Positions 1 to 8,384 are shown, numbered from the stretch's first letter. The stretch is DNA of 64,000 nt from DATMER01 sp031390755 (GCA_031390755.1 JANMTS010000175.1:15622-79621); one strand, 5' to 3'. Notes: generated from the sequence alone by a model not told the origin. Made by a program: numbers and translations.

Positions 1-1
1 A

Positions 2-79
2 CAGCTCGCGGAGAACGATCCGAGCCTCAAGATCCGGCAGGCCGCCATGGAGGCCGTGAAGGCCCTCGGCGGTTCCTGA
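2..79 (+). CDS. C-terminal end of a HEAT-repeat-like protein (partial)
   Basis: Frame 2 is open from the window edge and stops with TGA at 77-79. The 25 visible residues form one amphipathic helix-turn-helix of the HEAT type, with a Leu-Lys-Ile-Arg-Gln-Ala-Ala core followed by Glu-Ala-Val-Lys-Ala-Leu. HEAT-repeat proteins are protein-binding scaffolds. The rest of the gene lies outside the window, so no role can be given. It ends about 45 bp before the promoter of the Rieske operon, so it is probably a separate transcription unit. Confidence 0.45.
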   Translation, partial: QLAENDPSLKIRQAAMEAVKALGGS

Positions 80-123
80 AAAGCAGTGCGCGGGACGGCG
101 TTTCGCCGCGCCGCAATGCGGCG

Positions 124-152
124 TTGACAGCACTGTCCCGTTTGGTTAGAAA
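124..152 (+). promoter_or_regulatory. sigma70-type promoter of the Rieske/cytochrome b operon
   Basis: A perfect -35 hexamer TTGACA (124-129) is followed after 17 bp by TAGAAA (147-152), which matches four of six -10 positions. It lies 67 bp upstream of the Rieske start codon and points into the operon. The hexamers and spacing are seen directly; activity is inferred. Confidence 0.55.
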
Positions 153-218
153 GAGGCACCCGAAACGGTGTAGAAGGACAGGAAGGCCCATAACGCTTCG
201 TAGTACGAAAGGGGCATC

Positions 219-884
219 ATGGCTGACGAGTTGAAGGACGGTCCCGCTCCCGAGGCCGCAGGCTCGGCGGAGACCCCCGCCGTCAAGGCTGCTCCGGCCG
301 CCGTCGCGCCGGCAACTGCGCCCGCCCCGGCTGTCGTTGCGGCCGCTCCGGCCCCGGCGAAGGCCGCGGCGCCGAAGCCTGCCGGCGGCGGCGACTTGTC
401 CCGCCGCGGCTTTTTCTCCTGGGCCGCCGTCGCCTGGGTCGGCTTCTCCGCCGCGATCGGCGGCTGCGTGACCGCCATGGGGCGGTTCATGTTCCCGAAC
501 GTTCTCTTCGAGCCCCCGACCAGCTTCAAGGCCGGCTACCCCCGCGACTTCGGCGTCGGCGTGGTCGACACGCGCTTCGTCGACAAGTACGGCGTGTGGA
601 TCGTCAACGACGAGAATCGCCTGTACGCCCTGATCGCCATCTGCACCCACCTCGGGTGCCCGCCGGCCTGGCTCGAGACCCAGAACAAGTTCAAGTGCCC
701 CTGCCACGGCAGCGGCTACTACAAGAGCGGCGTCAACTTCGAAGGCCCGACGCCCCGGCCGCTCGAGCGGGCGCGCATCTTCCTCAGCCCGGACGACGGC
801 CAGATCGTCGTCGACAAGGCGCAGAAGTTCCAGTGGGAGCTCGGGCAGTGGGAAGACCCGGCCTCCTTCATCGCGGCCGCGTGA
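219..884 (+). CDS. Rieske 2Fe-2S protein of a bc-type quinol oxidising complex
   Basis: This is the high-potential Rieske subunit that takes the first electron from quinol at the Qo site. The cluster motifs are intact: CTHLGC at residues 142-147 and CPCHGSG at 160-166, together supplying two Cys and two His ligands and the disulfide Cys pair. An Ala/Pro-rich, low-complexity extension fills residues 1-58. It is followed by a twin-arginine-like SRRGFF (61-66) and one membrane anchor (about 65-88), so Tat-dependent insertion is likely. The gene starts the operon, 33 bp before cytochrome b6. The long Ala/Pro extension is unusual for the family; it may be a spacer or a cytoplasmic tail. Confidence 0.93.
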   Translation: MADELKDGPAPEAAGSAETPAVKAAPAAVAPATAPAPAVVAAAPAPAKAAAPKPAGGGDLSRRGFFSWAAVAWVGFSAAIGGCVTAMGRFMFPNVLFEPPTSFKAGYPRDFGVGVVDTRFVDKYGVWIVNDENRLYALIAICTHLGCPPAWLETQNKFKCPCHGSGYYKSGVNFEGPTPRPLERARIFLSPDDGQIVVDKAQKFQWELGQWEDPASFIAAA

Positions 885-917
885 GACGAACGTCAACCTG
901 AACTCAAAAGAGGCGTC

Positions 918-1685
918 ATGTTCAAAGGGATCACGAAGACGCAGGTCTGGAAGTCCATCTTCCGGGTGGGCATCCCGACGGACAACCGCAAGCGCGCGCT
1001 CGCGATGTTGGGCAACGTGGTGCTGCACCTGCACCCGATCAAGGTCAAGAAGTCCGGCATCCGGATGAGCTACACGTGGTGCATGGGAGGCACGGCCTTC
1101 TTCCTGTTCCTGGTGGAGACCATCACCGGCCTGCTGCTGATGTTCTACTACCGGCCGACCGTGGAATACGCCTTCGTCGACATCGTCGACCTGCGCGAGG
1201 CCGCGGCCTTCGGCATCATGCGCGAGCTGCACCGATGGGGTGCCCACGCCATGGTGATCGCCGTGTGGCTGCACATGTTCCGGGTCTTCATGACCGGCTC
1301 GTACAAGCCGCCACGGGAGTTCAACTGGAACGTCGGCGTGATCCTGCTGGTGCTGACGCTGCTGCTCTCCTTCACCGGCTACCTGCTGCCGTGGGACCAG
1401 CTCGCCATCTGGGCCATCACCGTCGGCTCCAACATGGCCCGGGCGACTCCTGTGTTAGGCAACGAGGGACCGGGTGCCGCCTTCCTCACATTGGGAGGCG
1501 AACGATTAATTCACGTGGGCTCCGACGCCCGCTTCGCGCTCATCGGCGGCCGCACGATCGGCGGCGCCACCCTGATCCGCTTCTACGTGCTGCACTGCGT
1601 GGGCATCCCGCTGGTCGCCGCGTTCCTCATGGCGGTCCACTTCTGGCGGGTGCGCAAGGACGGCGGCATCTCGGGTCCCATGTAG
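918..1685 (+). CDS. petB: cytochrome b6-type subunit (N-terminal half of cytochrome b)
   Basis: Membrane diheme cytochrome b of a bc/b6f-type complex, carrying electrons between the Qo and Qi sites. Its length (255 aa) is slightly longer than plant b6 and fits a split cytochrome b. Four haem-ligand histidines are visible with correct spacing: His105/His119 (HRW and LHMFR) and His226/His241 (LHC and VHFWR). The PWDQ tetrapeptide near the Qo site is present. The next gene, 13 bp downstream, encodes the other half of cytochrome b, as in b6f complexes and the Bacillus-type qcr operons. Assignment is firm; the preferred quinone cannot be read from the sequence. Confidence 0.93.
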   Translation: MFKGITKTQVWKSIFRVGIPTDNRKRALAMLGNVVLHLHPIKVKKSGIRMSYTWCMGGTAFFLFLVETITGLLLMFYYRPTVEYAFVDIVDLREAAAFGIMRELHRWGAHAMVIAVWLHMFRVFMTGSYKPPREFNWNVGVILLVLTLLLSFTGYLLPWDQLAIWAITVGSNMARATPVLGNEGPGAAFLTLGGERLIHVGSDARFALIGGRTIGGATLIRFYVLHCVGIPLVAAFLMAVHFWRVRKDGGISGPM

Positions 1686-1698
1686 CCGGAGGGATGAC

Positions 1699-2859
1699 AT
1701 GCACATCGACACGATGCTGAATCTCTTTCCGGTGGCTCTGCCTGTTGCCCTGATGACTGAGGGCGGGGGCGGCGGACCGCTCGCCGCCTTGAAGGGCTTC
1801 ATCAACTTCCTCGCCCTGCCGCAGTACTCGTTCACGCTGTCCATCCTGGTCTTCGGCTGGATGCTGTGGACGAAGACCCTGTGGACGAAGCGCGGCGGCC
1901 TGATGCTGCTGGTCGTCGGGGTCGCGGGCTTCGTGCTCGCGCTCCTCGATCCCAATTTCTACCTGATCGTCGCGAAGCCGGACAACGTGCCGATCGTGAT
2001 GATGGTCTTCCTGGTGGGCTTCTTCGTCTGGCTCTCGATGTACAAGGCCCAGGAGAACGACACGCGGCTCGCCGCGGGCCAGCCCACCTTCGAGTCGACC
2101 GAGGTCGAGGACCGCATCTTCACCTGGCCCGACCTCGTCTTCTCCGAGCTGATCATGATGGTCGTGCTGACGGTCGGTATGGTCGTCTGGTCGATCGTGC
2201 TCAAGGCGCCGCTCGAAGAGCCGGCCAACCCGGCGCTCGCGCCGAACCCGTCCAAGGCGCCGTGGTACTTCCTCGGCCTCCAGGAGATGCTGGTCTACTT
2301 CGATCCCTGGCTCGCCGGCGTGGTGCTGCCCGGCCTGATCGTCGTCGGCCTCATGGCGATTCCGTACATCGACACGAACACGAAGGGGAACGGCTACTAC
2401 ACGTTCCGCGAGCGCCGGACCGAGATCGGGCTCTTCCTGTTCGGCTGGCTGCTGCTCTGGAGCCAGATGATCGTCATCGGCACCTTCCTGCGCGGTCCGA
2501 ACTGGAACTTCTTCGGTCCCTTCGAGTTCTGGGATCTCGGCAAGGTCGAGGCCCTGGTGAACGTGGACCTGTCGGAGTACTTCTGGATCTCCATGCTGGG
2601 CATGGGACTGCCGTCCAACTGGTTCATCCGCGAGCTGCCCGGAATCCTGATCATCGCCTTCTACTTCTTCGCTCTTCCCGTGCTGCTCAGCCGCACGAAG
2701 TGGTTCCGCCCCTTCTACGAGAAGATGGGGCCGTCCCGCTACTACGTCGGCGTCACCCTGTTCCTCTTCATGATGCTGCTGCCGATCAAGATGTACTGCC
2801 GCTGGCTGTTCAATCTGAAGTATTTCATTCACATTCAGGAATACTTCTTCAACATCTAG
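1699..2859 (+). CDS. petD: subunit IV-like C-terminal half of cytochrome b, extended
   Basis: Second half of the split cytochrome b, contributing the Qo-site loop. At 386 aa it is more than twice the usual subunit IV length. It has an extra N-terminal membrane region (about residues 30-110) and further C-terminal hydrophobic segments. The Qo motif normally read as PEWY appears as APWY (187-190), followed by FLGLQEML, so the conserved Glu is absent. The gene sits between cytochrome b6 and the octahaem cytochrome, with 21 bp to the next start. The family call follows from position and the WY-FLGLQE motif. The function of the extra membrane helices is unknown; they may dock the multihaem partner. 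Confidence 0.82.
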   Translation: MHIDTMLNLFPVALPVALMTEGGGGGPLAALKGFINFLALPQYSFTLSILVFGWMLWTKTLWTKRGGLMLLVVGVAGFVLALLDPNFYLIVAKPDNVPIVMMVFLVGFFVWLSMYKAQENDTRLAAGQPTFESTEVEDRIFTWPDLVFSELIMMVVLTVGMVVWSIVLKAPLEEPANPALAPNPSKAPWYFLGLQEMLVYFDPWLAGVVLPGLIVVGLMAIPYIDTNTKGNGYYTFRERRTEIGLFLFGWLLLWSQMIVIGTFLRGPNWNFFGPFEFWDLGKVEALVNVDLSEYFWISMLGMGLPSNWFIRELPGILIIAFYFFALPVLLSRTKWFRPFYEKMGPSRYYVGVTLFLFMMLLPIKMYCRWLFNLKYFIHIQEYFFNI

Positions 2860-2880
2860 AGCTGCGGGAAGGAGCTTGAG

Positions 2881-5800
2881 TTGACGCCACCGATCACACC
2901 GCCCGAAAAAAGACCGGACCGGCATTACAACTTCGGTCGGATGAACATGGTTTTCGCCATCAGCTCCCTGGGGCTGCTGGCGGTGACGCTGTGGATGGTC
3001 GTCGCCGACTACGCGCAGCCCTGGAAGCGCTTCCAGGCCGACTTCCGGGGCAAGGAGCAGGCGAAGCTGGCCGCCGAGGCGAAGACCGAGTACGACCGGC
3101 TCAACCAGGTCGAGCTCAAGCAGCTGCGCGCCGACATCGCGGCCGGAGAGAAGGATCTCGCCGGGCACAAGGCGGAGATCGAAAAGCTGGAGGACCGCAT
3201 CAAGGAGCTGTCCGCCAAGATCTACACCGCGGACTCGACCTGGCGCGCCACCAAGGCCCGGGTCGACGCGTCCCGCTTCCTCTATGACGAGGCGATCCAG
3301 CAGAACCGCGGCGACGTCCAGGAGCGCGGCAAGAAGGCCGACGAGGAGCGGCAGAACCTGGCCAACGCGAAAGCCGAGGTGGAGAAGTACACCCTCGAGC
3401 GCACCGAGGTCCAGGCCGAGCTCGCCCGCCGCCGCGAGGCCGTGACCGCGGCCGAGACGAAGCTGACCGCGCTCCAGAGCGGCTACGACGGGGTCGAGAA
3501 GCGCGCCGTCGCGCTCAAGAAGGACCTCGACTACTTCCTGCTCAACGCGCCGCTCATGGACTTCGTCAAGCCGAGCCTCGCGGTGCAGCAGGTCATCCTG
3601 CCCGGCCTGACCCACAACATCAACTTCACGAACATCGACCGGGTCGACCGCTGCGTCACCTGCCACGTGGCCTCGAACCGCCCGGGCTTCGACGGCGCGG
3701 AGTGGAAGGAGCCCTTCCGCACCCACCCGAACCTCGACAAGTTCGTCGGCGACGGCTCGCCGCACCCCTACACCCAGTACGGCTGCACCGTCTGCCACGG
3801 CGGTCTCGACCGCGCGACCGACTTCTCCCGCGCCGGCCACAGTCCGGTGGATGCGAAGCAGGCCGAAGAGTGGAAGAAGAAGTACGGCTGGAAGCAGCAG
3901 GCCTTCCTGGAGTACCCGATCATGCCGGCCGGCATGTCCGAGGCCGGCTGTGCCACGTGCCACGCGGCCGGCGTCTGGACTCCGGCCGCCGAGACCCAGG
4001 ACACGGGCCGCGAGCTGATCAGCCACATGGGCTGCTACGGCTGCCACCCGATCGGCTATCCGGCGTACACCAACCTGCGCAAGGCGGGTCCGGCGCTGGT
4101 GAGTCTCGCAGGCAAGACGAATCCGGGCTGGACCTACAAGTGGATCGAGGCGCCGCGGGACTTCCATCCGACGACGTTCATGCCGCACTTCTTCAACCAG
4201 GAGAATACCCAGACGCCGATCAACAAGGTCCGCCAGGCCACGGAGATCCGGGCCATCGTCGACTACCTGTGGGCGAAGTCGGACCGGCCGCAGTACCCGC
4301 CGGCTCCCGCGGGCGACGCGGCGTCCGGAAAGAAGCTCTTCGACACCGTCGGTTGCGCCGGCTGCCACATCCTGGACGGCAAGGCGAAGCGCGACGACTT
4401 CTTCCCCAAGATCAACCGTCTGCACGGCCCCAACCTGGTCCGCACCGGGAGCAAGGTCAACAGCGGCTGGCTCTACGCCTGGGTGAAGAACCCGAAGCAG
4501 TACTTCCCCGACACGAACATGCCGAACCTGCGGCTGACCAACCAGGAGGCGGCGGATGTCGTCGCCTACCTGACGTCGAGCCGCGATTCGAAGTTCGAGA
4601 ACCTGACGTTGCCGCCGATCGATCCCAAGGTTCGGGACGAGCTGGCGATGACCTATCTGCTGAACGTGAACACGACCGCGGCGAGCCGCGCGAAGCTGGC
4701 GGCGATGTCGGAGACCGACCGCAGCGTCTACCTCGGCGAGCAGACGATCACCAAGTACGGCTGCTACGGCTGTCACGACATCAAGGGCTTCGAGGACGCC
4801 AAGCCCATCGGCACCGAGCTGACGCAGGAAGGCTCGAAGCCGCTCCACCAGTTCGACTTCGGCCACGTCCACGACGTGCCGCACACGCGGCAGGCGTGGG
4901 TCACGGCCAAGCTCAAGACCCCGCGGGTGTGGGACAAGGGCAAGGAGAGCGTCAAGGACTACAACGAGCTGCTCAAGATGCCGAATTTCGGCATGACGGA
5001 GCGCGAGGCGCGGGCCGTGGCGTCGAACGTCCTGGGCTTCACCAAGGAGACCGCGGCGGCGGCCAAGAAGGCCGGCGCGGCCGACGGCAGCCGCATGGCA
5101 TCGATGGCGGAAGGGCGCAAGCTGATCACGCGCTTCAACTGCCAGGGCTGCCACCTGATCGAAGGTCAGGGCCATGCGATCGCCCAGGTCATCTCGGATC
5201 CGGCGATGCTGCCGCCCAACCTGGCGTCCGAGGGGGCGCGGGTGCAGGCGGACTGGCTGTTCGGCTATCTCCACGACCCGAGCTCCGAGCGGATGAGGCC
5301 GTGGCTCACGGCGCGCATGCCCACCTTCGACTTCACCGACGAGCAGGCGAACTCGATCGTCGGCTACTTCGACGCCCGCGAGCGGCAGAAGCCGTTCGCG
5401 TCGCAGCCCATGGCGGCCCACGCGAGGGATCTGGCGGTGGGCCAGGTCGTCTTCACCATGTTCCAGTGCGCCAAGTGCCATCCGTCCGGCCCGGTCGTGG
5501 CGGGCGGAACGACCGCGGCAGGCGATCTCGCGCCGTCGCTCCTGCTGGCCGGGGAGCGCCTGCGGCACGACTGGATCGCGTCCTGGGTGAAGGATCCCCA
5601 GGGCTGGATTCCGGGGACCCGGATGCCGTCCTTCTTCCCGGAGACGAAGCCCGGTGAGTTCATGTCCCCGGTGGGGATGGCGATGGACTCGCCCGCTTAC
5701 GCCGCCCAGCGGCAGCAGCTCCGTCCGTACTTCGCGTCCGACGAGGAGATGAAGGCCTACCTCTCCGACGTGGACAAGGTGACGGGCGCGCTGCGCGACC

Positions 5801-5907
5801 ACATCTGGAAGCTGTCGGGTGGAGCCATCCGCTCCTCCACGCCGGCTGCCGACACCATGCCCGCAGCCTCCTCCAGCGTGACCGCGGGGGCGGCAGGCGG
5901 GCGGTAG
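2881..5907 (+). CDS. membrane-anchored octahaem cytochrome c with coiled-coil stalk
   Basis: A 1008-residue c-type cytochrome, likely the electron acceptor of the Rieske/cytochrome b module. Eight CxxCH haem-binding motifs begin at residues 258, 302, 357, 385, 492, 628, 754 and 863. The N-terminus has one membrane helix (about 24-44), then a highly charged heptad-like region (about 50-215) that reads as a coiled coil and sets the haem domains away from the membrane. The start is TTG at 2881, 14 bp after a GGAAGGAG ribosome-binding-like stretch; the ATG at 2941 is an alternative that still precedes the membrane helix. The last four haem segments look like repeated mono-haem cytochrome c domains. 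No catalytic site for nitrite or sulfur chemistry was recognised. Confidence 0.85.
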   Translation: MTPPITPPEKRPDRHYNFGRMNMVFAISSLGLLAVTLWMVVADYAQPWKRFQADFRGKEQAKLAAEAKTEYDRLNQVELKQLRADIAAGEKDLAGHKAEIEKLEDRIKELSAKIYTADSTWRATKARVDASRFLYDEAIQQNRGDVQERGKKADEERQNLANAKAEVEKYTLERTEVQAELARRREAVTAAETKLTALQSGYDGVEKRAVALKKDLDYFLLNAPLMDFVKPSLAVQQVILPGLTHNINFTNIDRVDRCVTCHVASNRPGFDGAEWKEPFRTHPNLDKFVGDGSPHPYTQYGCTVCHGGLDRATDFSRAGHSPVDAKQAEEWKKKYGWKQQAFLEYPIMPAGMSEAGCATCHAAGVWTPAAETQDTGRELISHMGCYGCHPIGYPAYTNLRKAGPALVSLAGKTNPGWTYKWIEAPRDFHPTTFMPHFFNQENTQTPINKVRQATEIRAIVDYLWAKSDRPQYPPAPAGDAASGKKLFDTVGCAGCHILDGKAKRDDFFPKINRLHGPNLVRTGSKVNSGWLYAWVKNPKQYFPDTNMPNLRLTNQEAADVVAYLTSSRDSKFENLTLPPIDPKVRDELAMTYLLNVNTTAASRAKLAAMSETDRSVYLGEQTITKYGCYGCHDIKGFEDAKPIGTELTQEGSKPLHQFDFGHVHDVPHTRQAWVTAKLKTPRVWDKGKESVKDYNELLKMPNFGMTEREARAVASNVLGFTKETAAAAKKAGAADGSRMASMAEGRKLITRFNCQGCHLIEGQGHAIAQVISDPAMLPPNLASEGARVQADWLFGYLHDPSSERMRPWLTARMPTFDFTDEQANSIVGYFDARERQKPFASQPMAAHARDLAVGQVVFTMFQCAKCHPSGPVVAGGTTAAGDLAPSLLLAGERLRHDWIASWVKDPQGWIPGTRMPSFFPETKPGEFMSPVGMAMDSPAYAAQRQQLRPYFASDEEMKAYLSDVDKVTGALRDHIWKLSGGAIRSSTPAADTMPAASSSVTAGAAGGR

Positions 5908-5930
5908 ACCGACAGCAGTCGAACAAGATC

Positions 5931-5979
5931 GATCGGCAGGCCGGCGCTGTGAGATAATCCAGCGCCGGCCCTACCGATC
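5931..5979 (+). promoter_or_regulatory. strong intergenic hairpin without a U-tract
   Basis: Two arms of 18 and 19 nt (5931-5948 and 5961-5979) are complementary apart from one mismatch and one bulge, with a 12-nt loop. There is no T-run after it, so it is not a classical intrinsic terminator. It sits between the octahaem cytochrome gene and the lipoprotein gene. It may be a 3' mRNA-stabilising stem or partial terminator that sets relative expression. Confidence 0.5.
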
Positions 5980-6023
5980 CGGCCAACCATTTGGTTTCAA
6001 AACAGTCTCTACAGGAGGTTTGA

Positions 6024-6815
6024 ATGAGCAGGAATCGATTCTGGCTGCTTCTCGCCCTTTGCTCCGCGCTGACCCTGCTTGTGGCCTGCGGCGGAGGCGG
6101 TGAGAGCTCCTCGGAGGGAGAGACCCCGGCTGCGTCGTCCGAGGCTCCGGCCGCGGCGGCTCCCGTGGACACGGCCAACGCCGGCAGTGTCAAGGGCACG
6201 ATCACCTACGACGGTCCCGACGAGGACACCCCGATCGCGATGAGCGCGGACCCGACGTGCCTGAGCCTCAACCCGACGCCGGTGGACACGAACCTCTACG
6301 CGCTCAAGGACGGCAAGCTCGGCAACGTGCTGGTCTACGTGAAGACCGGCCTCGAGGGCAAGACCTTCCCGGTTCCGACCGAGAAGGTGGTGCTGGACCA
6401 GAAGGGCTGCCTGTACCACCCGCCGGTCTTCGGCCTCCAGGTCGGCCAGACGCTGGTCGTCAAGAACAGCGACGCCACCCTGCACAACATCCATGCGATG
6501 CCGAAGGTCAACCCGGAGTTCAACCAGGGCCAGCCGATCCAGAACATGGAGTTCGAGAAGGTCTTCGACAAGCCGGAGTTCGTGCCCTTCAAGTGCGACG
6601 TCCACCCCTGGATGTCGGCGCACGCGGCGGTCCTCGAGAATCCGTACTACGCGGTGTCGGGCGACGACGGCGCGTTCACGATCGACAAGCTCCCGGCCGG
6701 CACCTACACCCTGGAAGCGTGGCACGAGAAGCTCGGCACGGCCACCCAGCAGGTGACGATCGCGCCGAACGCGGCTGCCGACGTGACCTTCGCCTTCCAC
6801 AAGCCCGCGGCCTAG
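6024..6815 (+). CDS. lipoprotein with cupredoxin-like copper site and C-terminal CarboxypepD-reg-like fold
   Basis: Predicted lipoprotein: the lipobox LVAC places the lipidated Cys at residue 22, followed by Gly/Ser/Glu and Ala/Pro linker (23-55). Residues about 55-200 resemble a cupredoxin. A possible type-1 copper ligand set is His154 (in LHNIH), Cys191, His194 and Met197 (in FKCDVHPWM). Residues about 210-258 (GAFTIDKLPAGTYTLEAWHE) match carboxypeptidase-regulatory-like/transthyretin folds. AGGAGG precedes the ATG. Placed right after the cytochrome operon and before oxidase genes, it could shuttle electrons or handle copper. Copper binding is inferred from ligand spacing only. Confidence 0.72.
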   Translation: MSRNRFWLLLALCSALTLLVACGGGGESSSEGETPAASSEAPAAAAPVDTANAGSVKGTITYDGPDEDTPIAMSADPTCLSLNPTPVDTNLYALKDGKLGNVLVYVKTGLEGKTFPVPTEKVVLDQKGCLYHPPVFGLQVGQTLVVKNSDATLHNIHAMPKVNPEFNQGQPIQNMEFEKVFDKPEFVPFKCDVHPWMSAHAAVLENPYYAVSGDDGAFTIDKLPAGTYTLEAWHEKLGTATQQVTIAPNAAADVTFAFHKPAA

Positions 6816-6840
6816 TCCGCGCCAGCTCGAAGGCTCCTCT

Positions 6841-6880
6841 GGCCCCCCAAGCCGCAAGGCAAGGGGGGCCTTTGGTTTTT
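6841..6880 (+). terminator. intrinsic terminator after the lipoprotein gene
   Basis: GGCCCCCC (6841-6848) pairs with GGGGGGCC (6863-6870) and is followed by TTTGGTTTTT. It closes the respiratory operon. Its T-tract touches the stop codon of the convergent TPR gene. Confidence 0.85.
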
Positions 6881-8184
6881 CAGAGAGATTCCTGGGGCTC
6901 GTGAGAGGCGCCCCGCAGGGCCTTGGCGACACGGACGGCCATGTCGGCCTCGGCCGCTTCGGACTGAACGGCCTGATGCCAGAGTTGGAAGGCGGCGAGG
7001 GCCTCGCGTTGGATCTGCTGAGAAGAGAAGTAGGGGACCAGCTGTTCAGCCAGCTGCTTCACCTCGGCTGCTCGTCCCTGCCCGGAATAGAGCGCAGCCA
7101 GCTCGAGGGAAACAAGGGCAAGGTCGTAAGACGCGGCCTGCTCCATGAATCCGGCGCGCGCCGTCAGAAGGAGCGTCTCGGCCATGATGGTCTGTCCCAG
7201 ACCGCGGGCGATCTTGGCTTCCACCCAACAGCGCCGATGCCGGACCAGGGGCTCGTTGAAGTGCCGATAGAGGGGGCGAGCCTGGATGGACAGACGCTGC
7301 GCCTCCATGAAGCGGCCTGCGTCGGCGAGGTTGTCGGCCAGGTTGTGCCTGGCCATGAGGACAAGGCGCGGCTCCTGTTCGGGATCGATCAGCTCCAAGG
7401 CGCGATAGAGAAGGGGAATTCCTTCCTCGGGACGACCGGCGTGGTGGTAAACATTGTCCATGTTGACGAGCGTCCGTCCCGCTCGATGCTCGTCCCCCAG
7501 GGCGACAAAGAGAGTCAGCGAACGCTTGAGCAAACGAAGCGCCTGATCGAAATGTCGCTGCGCTCGCAAGAGGGAGCCCTTGAGGTCGAGCCAGATAGCC
7601 CTCTCCCAGGGGTCGCGTGTCCCTCGTCTCAGGTGGAGGAGAGAGCGCTTCAAGGCCTCCTGAGCGCCGTACAGGTCGGATTGAACGCGTCGGGCGTTTC
7701 CCAGATAGGCCCAGGCGCGCCCGCGTAGATCCTCGATCGCTTCATCGCCATACACGCTCTCGTCGAGTTGATCCGCGAGGGTCAGAGCCAATCTCGCCAG
7801 CTCCTCGGATACGGCTGCGTCCCGCGAGCTCTCGAGAGGGCTCATCTCGAGAAGCCGCTCGAAGACCCCCCAGGTGTGGAACCTGGGATGGTTGTGAACC
7901 AGGATCAGGCGCCTCTCCGGAGGGTGCTTCAAGAGCTCGGAGATGAGCCCGGGAGCGTCCGTCCGCTCGCGCGTGTAGGCTGCCGTGAGATCCCGGAGCT
8001 TCCGGGCCCCCGCCGACAGGGCCTTCTCGTAGTCGGCAAACGCCAGGAACTGTTGAAGATGCAGGCGTTTGAGCTTTCGAGAGCACCGGCTACATTCCGC
8101 TGCGTGCTCCTTGACCCTGTCTGGAAGCTTGGAATCGGGAACAAGAAGCTTCCGTAGAAGAAGGTCGGGGGGGTGGATCCGCAT
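6880..8184 (-). CDS. TPR-repeat protein with N-terminal zinc-binding-like motif
   Basis: The ORF is open from 8274, but ATG at 8184 has GGAGG nine bases upstream and begins MRIHPPDLLLRKLL, so 8184 is preferred (434 aa). Near residue 27 a His-x3-Cys-x2-Cys motif (EHAAECSRCSRKL) resembles the zinc-binding anti-sigma (ZAS) motif. The rest (about 90-420) is a series of TPR-like helical pairs, including a segment LRRGTRDPWERAIWLDLKGSLLRAQ split by short turns. No membrane helix was found. Such zinc-motif-plus-TPR proteins often act in regulation, but no cognate sigma gene is adjacent. It is convergent with the respiratory operon and separated from the small exported-protein gene by two terminators. 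Confidence 0.6.
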   Translation of the reverse strand: MRIHPPDLLLRKLLVPDSKLPDRVKEHAAECSRCSRKLKRLHLQQFLAFADYEKALSAGARKLRDLTAAYTRERTDAPGLISELLKHPPERRLILVHNHPRFHTWGVFERLLEMSPLESSRDAAVSEELARLALTLADQLDESVYGDEAIEDLRGRAWAYLGNARRVQSDLYGAQEALKRSLLHLRRGTRDPWERAIWLDLKGSLLRAQRHFDQALRLLKRSLTLFVALGDEHRAGRTLVNMDNVYHHAGRPEEGIPLLYRALELIDPEQEPRLVLMARHNLADNLADAGRFMEAQRLSIQARPLYRHFNEPLVRHRRCWVEAKIARGLGQTIMAETLLLTARAGFMEQAASYDLALVSLELAALYSGQGRAAEVKQLAEQLVPYFSSQQIQREALAAFQLWHQAVQSEAAEADMAVRVAKALRGASHEPQESL

Positions 8185-8285
8185 CGTGAAACCCTCCAAG
8201 ACACCAGGCGCTGGAAGCGGACAGCCTCCCGACTCCACCGCAATCGCGGCGGAAGTCTTGCCTGGGCGGTTCATAGGATCGAGAG

Positions 8286-8313
8286 AGAAAAGGCATCTAT
8301 AAGAAAAGATGCC
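8286..8313 (-). terminator. second intrinsic terminator (minus strand)
   Basis: On the minus strand AGGCATC and GATGCCT form a 7-bp stem around a TTTTCTTATA loop, followed by TTTTCTCTC. It backs up the terminator at 8334-8362 and isolates the TPR gene from the gene upstream of it. Confidence 0.65.
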
Positions 8314-8333
8314 TCACGAGCGGAAAGCGTGAC

Positions 8334-8362
8334 AAGAAAAGCGCCGGAGCCGACACCGGCGC
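8334..8362 (-). terminator. intrinsic terminator after the small exported-protein gene
   Basis: On the minus strand GCGCCGG (8356-8362) pairs with CCGGCGC (8341-8347) and is followed by TTTTCTTG. It lies 23 bp after the stop codon of the 80-residue gene. Confidence 0.75.
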
Positions 8363-8384
8363 AAGAATGCCGCGAAGGCGGGAA

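Noticed and set aside
27..1274. Minus-strand 415-codon open frame
   Set aside because: Antisense to the Rieske and cytochrome b6 genes, with no recognisable domain.
1627..5802. Minus-strand 1391-codon open frame
   Set aside because: It is antisense to the cytochrome b and octahaem genes, which carry clear motifs; the frame is open only because of high GC and is rich in Arg, Val, Asp and Glu without any domain.
2881..5907. Known octahaem reductase (nitrite or tetrathionate type)
   Set aside because: No special active-site haem motif such as CxxCK was seen, and the haem spacing plus coiled-coil anchor do not fit those enzymes.
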